Shown: in pieces, positions 4,656-7,060 of the stretch
How the letters are laid out: every line of letters begins with the position of its first letter
Numbering within the stretch: position 1 is the stretch's first letter
Source: an uncultured Cloacibacillus sp.
GTDB lineage: Bacteria > Synergistota > Synergistia > Synergistales > Synergistaceae
DNA: 7,060 nucleotides
Reading direction: 5' to 3'
Assembly: GCA_900544635.1 (NCBI GenBank)
Contig: UQVV01000095.1
Coordinates: 1 to 7,060, forward strand
The notes under the pieces: model-generated
What the model was told of the DNA's origin: nothing
Database searches by the model: none
What the model saw: only the letters and a program-made list of their open reading frames with translations
Position numbers and translations under genes: made by a program

Positions 4656-5918
4656 ATGGCAGCAGAGAAAAAAGGAAAGGTAATACTGGCTTACAGCGGA
4701 GGACTCGACACATCGGTCGCCATTCCGTGGCTCCACGAACAGGGATACGAGGTCGTCACGCTCACGATGCACGTCGGACAGCAGGCCGACAACCTTGAAG
4801 AGATAAAGGAAAAGGCCTACGTCGCCGGAGCCTCGAAGGCCTACGTCGTCGACCTGCGCGAGGCCTTCATCGACACCTTCGTATGGCCCGCGCTCAAGGC
4901 CAACGCGACATACCAGGGCGTATATCCGCTCAACTCCGCGCTCTCGCGCCCGATGATAGCCCAGGCGCTCATCTGGTGCGCCGAGAAGGAAGGCGCCGTC
5001 GCAGTCGCCCACGGCTGCACCGGCAAGGGACAGGACCAGGTCCGCATCGAAGTCGCATGCAACGCGCTCAACCCCGACATCGAAGTCCTCGCGCCCGTCC
5101 GCGACTGGGGCTTCACGCGCGAAGAGGAGATGGACTACGCCGCGGCGCACAACGTCCCCGTACCCACGACCAGAAAGAGCCCCTACAGCATCGACGACAA
5201 CCTCTGGGGCCGCTCCATCGAGTGCGGAATCCTCGAAGATCCGTGGAACGAGCCGCCGAAGGACGCCTATAAGCTCACCGTCGATCCCGTCGACGCGCCT
5301 GACGAGGAAATCACGCTCGAAATAACCTTCGAGGCAGGCGTCCCCGTCGCGATCAACGGCGAAAAAATGGGCTCCATTGAACTCATCGACTACATGAACA
5401 AGACGGCGGGCAAAGCCGGCTACGGCAGAATAGACATGATTGAAGACCGCCTCGTCGGCTTCAAGAGCCGCGAAGTCTACGAGTGCCCCGGCGCGCTCGC
5501 GCTCATCGCCGCACACAAAAAGCTCGAGACGCTGACCCTCTCGAAGGACGTCCTCAAGACGAAGAGAGAGCTCGAGGTCAAATTCGGCGAACTCACCTAC
5601 GAAGGCTACTGGTTCTCGCCGCTCATGGAAGCGATACAGGCCTTCGTCGAAACGACGCAGAAATCCGTCAACGGCACCGTCCGCATGAAGCTCTACAAAG
5701 GCAACTGCATCATAGACGGCATGAAGTCCGACACCTCCGTCTACAGCAAGTCGCTCGCGACCTACTCCGCCGGAGACATCTTCGACCAGTCCGCCTCCGT
5801 CGGCTTCATCAAAATCTGGGGCATGCCGATAAAAACCTGGCGTCAGGTCCACAAGGAGAAGAACATCAACCCCATCGACAAGCTCGTAATGGAAAAAGGC
5901 AAAGACGCGACGAAGTAA
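4656..5918 (+). CDS. argG: Argininosuccinate synthase
   Basis: ArgG condenses citrulline and aspartate using ATP, giving argininosuccinate, the penultimate step of arginine synthesis. The protein has 420 residues, slightly longer than the usual 400. The N-type ATP pyrophosphatase loop is AYSGGLDTS (12-20). YPLNSALSRP (90-99), HGCTGKGQDQVR (119-130, where most relatives have GNDQVR) and YSIDDNLWGRSIE (177-189) mark the citrulline/aspartate sites. YECPGALALI and KLYKGNC in the C-terminal multimerisation domain also fit. The ATG has AAGGAGG (4641-4647) 8 nt upstream. No argH lies next to it: the gene stands alone between the T-box terminator and the terminator at 5951-5987, so its expression is set by the leader. 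Third-position C is strongly favoured, but the gene is somewhat less GC-rich than the thiamine genes. Confidence 0.97.
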   Translation: MAAEKKGKVILAYSGGLDTSVAIPWLHEQGYEVVTLTMHVGQQADNLEEIKEKAYVAGASKAYVVDLREAFIDTFVWPALKANATYQGVYPLNSALSRPMIAQALIWCAEKEGAVAVAHGCTGKGQDQVRIEVACNALNPDIEVLAPVRDWGFTREEEMDYAAAHNVPVPTTRKSPYSIDDNLWGRSIECGILEDPWNEPPKDAYKLTVDPVDAPDEEITLEITFEAGVPVAINGEKMGSIELIDYMNKTAGKAGYGRIDMIEDRLVGFKSREVYECPGALALIAAHKKLETLTLSKDVLKTKRELEVKFGELTYEGYWFSPLMEAIQAFVETTQKSVNGTVRMKLYKGNCIIDGMKSDTSVYSKSLATYSAGDIFDQSASVGFIKIWGMPIKTWRQVHKEKNINPIDKLVMEKGKDATK

Positions 5919-5941
5919 CGGCCGCGCATAAAGCCTTCAAT

Positions 5942-5987
5942 AAAAAAGATGCGGGAGAGCGCTTCGTGCGTCCTCCCGCCCCTTTTT
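5942..5987. terminator. Bidirectional terminator between argG and the GntR gene
   Basis: GCGGGAG (5951-5957) pairs with CTCCCGC (5973-5979), with a short inner CGC/GCG stem around TTCGT. TTTTT (5983-5987) follows on the plus strand. On the minus strand the hairpin is followed by ATC and TTTTTT (reading 5950 to 5942). It can therefore end both convergent transcripts. Confidence 0.85.
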
Positions 5988-6003
5988 ATAAGCGGTTGAA
6001 ATT

Positions 6004-6654
6004 TTACTGCGCCTTCAGTCCCTCCATCGACAGCCGCAGATGCTCGCTGATGAGCTCCGCGCACTTTTCTTCGTCGTGCGCTTTGAGCGCTTCGAGTATC
6101 GTGATGTGCTCTTCGAGGCTCGGGTTCGTGTCGAAGTCGAAGAACGATTCGAAGAAAATCATCTGGACGAAGGTGCGCGAGAGGATGTTGCGCACGTAGC
6201 CCGCGAGCGTGCTGTTGCCGGAGGACTCGGCTATGATTATATGGAAGTCGTCGTTGACCTTGAGGTAGGACTCAAGGTCTTTTTTTATGAAAATCTCGCG
6301 CTCGGCGTTTATCTGCTCCTGGAGCATGCATATCTGCAGCGGCGTGATGCGGCGCGCGGCCTTGCGTATCGCCATTATTTCGAGAGTTTCGCGCACCTCG
6401 TAGGTGTCTATGATTTCCTGCTTCGTCGGCGAGGCGAGGCACGCGCCCCAACCCGGCACAATCTGCACGAGCCCCTCGCTCTCGAGGCGGCGCAGCGCTT
6501 CGCGAACCGGCGTGCGGCTCACGTTCATCTCTTTTGCAATCGCGACCTCGGGCAGACGCTGTCCGCTCGTCAGCGATTTTTCAAAAATTTTCCTTCTAAG
6601 CTGTTCGTAGACGAATTCCGAGGCCGTGTGGCCCGCTCCAGCAGGCTTTGACAT
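6004..6654 (-). CDS. GntR-family transcriptional regulator, FCD (FadR) subfamily
   Basis: This is a DNA-binding repressor with a ligand-binding C-terminal domain; such proteins usually govern catabolism of sugar acids, organic acids or related compounds. It has 216 residues from the preferred start. The winged helix covers about residues 11-75: FVYEQLRRKIF, LTSGQRLPEVAIAKEMNVSR (helix-turn-helix), TPVREALRRLESEGLV and the wing IVPGWGACLAS. The all-helical FCD domain (about 80-212) keeps the metal/ligand histidines: NDDFH (134-138), EEHITIL (181-187) and SEHLRL (203-208). A GTG at 6678 is also in frame, but the ATG at 6654-6652 has GGGAG 8 nt upstream and is preferred. It diverges from the dehydrogenase starting at 7002 and probably controls it. 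The effector cannot be read from the sequence. Confidence 0.92.
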   Translation of the reverse strand: MSKPAGAGHTASEFVYEQLRRKIFEKSLTSGQRLPEVAIAKEMNVSRTPVREALRRLESEGLVQIVPGWGACLASPTKQEIIDTYEVRETLEIMAIRKAARRITPLQICMLQEQINAEREIFIKKDLESYLKVNDDFHIIIAESSGNSTLAGYVRNILSRTFVQMIFFESFFDFDTNPSLEEHITILEALKAHDEEKCAELISEHLRLSMEGLKAQ

Positions 6655-6905
6655 GTCTATCACTCCCGTAAATCTCACTTTTTATATTACAACAAACAAA
6701 TGGCGACGAAAAGTACGTCATTCTTGTGGTTTTATATTTCTTATCACGTATATGGTGAGTTTTATTTTACGGCGATTTGTCTGGTGTAATAAAGAAAGTA
6801 ACACAAGACGCGTTGTTTTCTGCAAATTTTATGCGTGTGCTGCAGTTTTATAGATTTTCGCTCGGTTTGGGGCTTTGGGCTTATGTTCTGTGTGCCATTA
6901 AGCTA

Positions 6906-6934
6906 TTGACTAACTGTCGCCTTTGTTATATAAA
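6906..6934 (+). promoter_or_regulatory. Promoter of the short-chain dehydrogenase gene
   Basis: TTGACT (6906-6911, 5 of 6), a 17-nt spacer and TATAAA (6929-6934, 5 of 6) make a strong sigma-70-type promoter, start point near 6941. An inverted repeat ATATT-CAT-AATAT (6935-6947) covers the start point. Confidence 0.75.
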
Positions 6935-6951
6935 ATATTCATAATATATCG

Positions 6952-6959
6952 TGTATACA
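6952..6959. promoter_or_regulatory. Possible GntR operator TGTATACA
   Basis: This perfect 8-bp palindrome lies about 10-18 nt downstream of the predicted start point, where a bound repressor would block polymerase. GntR-family operators typically have a GT(n)AC core, which this matches in general form. Binding by the neighbouring regulator is inference, and I found no second copy near the GntR start. Confidence 0.45.
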
Positions 6960-7001
6960 ATGAATACGTAAACAAATCTTAATAGCTTGGGAGAGATTTA
7001 A

Positions 7002-7060
7002 ATGCTGGACCTAAACAAACTCTGCGGCATGAACGGAAAGACGGCTATAGTCACCGGCGC
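7002..7060 (+). CDS. Short-chain dehydrogenase/reductase, first 19 codons (runs off the right edge)
   Basis: The fragment reads MLDLNKLCGMNGKTAIVTG and is cut within the first beta strand and start of the glycine-rich nucleotide loop. The GKTAIVTG motif marks the Rossmann N-terminus of the SDR family, whose members oxidise or reduce alcohols and sugars with NAD(P). The start is supported by GGGAG (6989-6993), 8 nt upstream. The opening resembles gluconate 5-dehydrogenase and KduD-like enzymes, and the divergent FCD regulator suits sugar-acid catabolism, but the fragment is too short to name a substrate. Confidence 0.8.
   Translation, partial: MLDLNKLCGMNGKTAIVTG

Larger units (their letters stand above)
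6655..7001. other. AT-rich divergent control region between the GntR gene and the dehydrogenase
   Basis: These roughly 350 bp are clearly AT-richer than the rest of the window. I see no supported gene. On the plus strand, the right end holds the dehydrogenase promoter, a palindrome and a ribosome site. For the minus-strand GntR gene, overlapping -10-like sequences (TATAAA at 6686-6681, TAATAT at 6689-6684) lie close upstream, with no good -35. TCAC (6744-6747) and GTGA (6755-6758) form a loose inverted repeat. The middle, about 6760-6900, shows only scattered -10-like sequences. Confidence 0.6.

Noticed and set aside
4611..5852. A 413-codon open frame on the minus strand across argG
   Set aside because: It is the antisense shadow of argG, produced by strong third-position C bias. 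argG has complete family motifs, and the antisense frame has no ribosome site or recognisable domain.
6676..6678. GTG at 6678 as the start of the GntR regulator
   Set aside because: The ATG at 6654 has a GGGAG site at ideal spacing. The extra eight residues add nothing to the domain, and the GTG lacks a clear ribosome site.
6626..6853. 75-codon plus-strand frame beginning inside the GntR gene
   Set aside because: It starts antisense to GntR without a ribosome site and runs through the AT-rich control region with no recognisable protein features.
1..7060. CRISPR arrays, tRNA or rRNA genes, insertion sequences
   Set aside because: No spaced direct repeats, cloverleaf sequence, rRNA signature or transposase/terminal inverted repeats were seen.

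Overview
This is a GC-rich bacterial window with strong AGGAGG-type ribosome binding sites, consensus-like TTGACA/TATAAT promoters and a T-box leader. T-boxes belong mainly to Firmicutes and a few other, mostly Gram-positive or early-branching, phyla. A high-GC Firmicute or a member of the Synergistota would fit, but nothing here fixes the taxon. The window is mostly ordinary housekeeping metabolism. Its most unusual stretch is the leader of argG.

Left part (1-2722), thiamine. On the minus strand thiD, thiM and thiE (cut by the window edge) form an overlapping operon that phosphorylates HMP and hydroxyethylthiazole and joins them to thiamine phosphate. On the plus strand a thiamine pyrophosphokinase (thiN type) diverges from thiD. 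The two promoters are back to back: their -35 hexamers are the arms of one 13-bp palindrome, separated by a single base. The thiD transcript starts with an approximately 97-nt leader that can fold into a long GC-rich hairpin but lacks the conserved core of a TPP riboswitch.

Middle (2809-4237). An integral-membrane M50 metalloprotease and the nucleotidase SurE follow 10 nt apart and are probably co-transcribed.

argG unit (4284-5987). A strong promoter drives a leader of about 340 nt ending in a textbook T-box antiterminator/terminator switch, then argG (argininosuccinate synthase) and a bidirectional terminator. Inside the leader is a 37-codon reading frame with a good Shine-Dalgarno site and a GTG start. 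It contains 10 arginine codons, six of them within codons 8-17, and none is the CGC favoured by the neighbouring genes. The cluster is built from 9-nt repeats whose first two copies differ only at synonymous positions. This looks like an arginine attenuator peptide placed inside a T-box leader, and is the best candidate for something new.

Right part (5988-7060). A GntR/FCD regulator (minus strand) is separated by an AT-rich region of about 350 bp from the start of a short-chain dehydrogenase (plus strand). The dehydrogenase has a near-consensus promoter with a TGTATACA palindrome just downstream of the start point, the usual layout of a catabolic gene and its divergent regulator.
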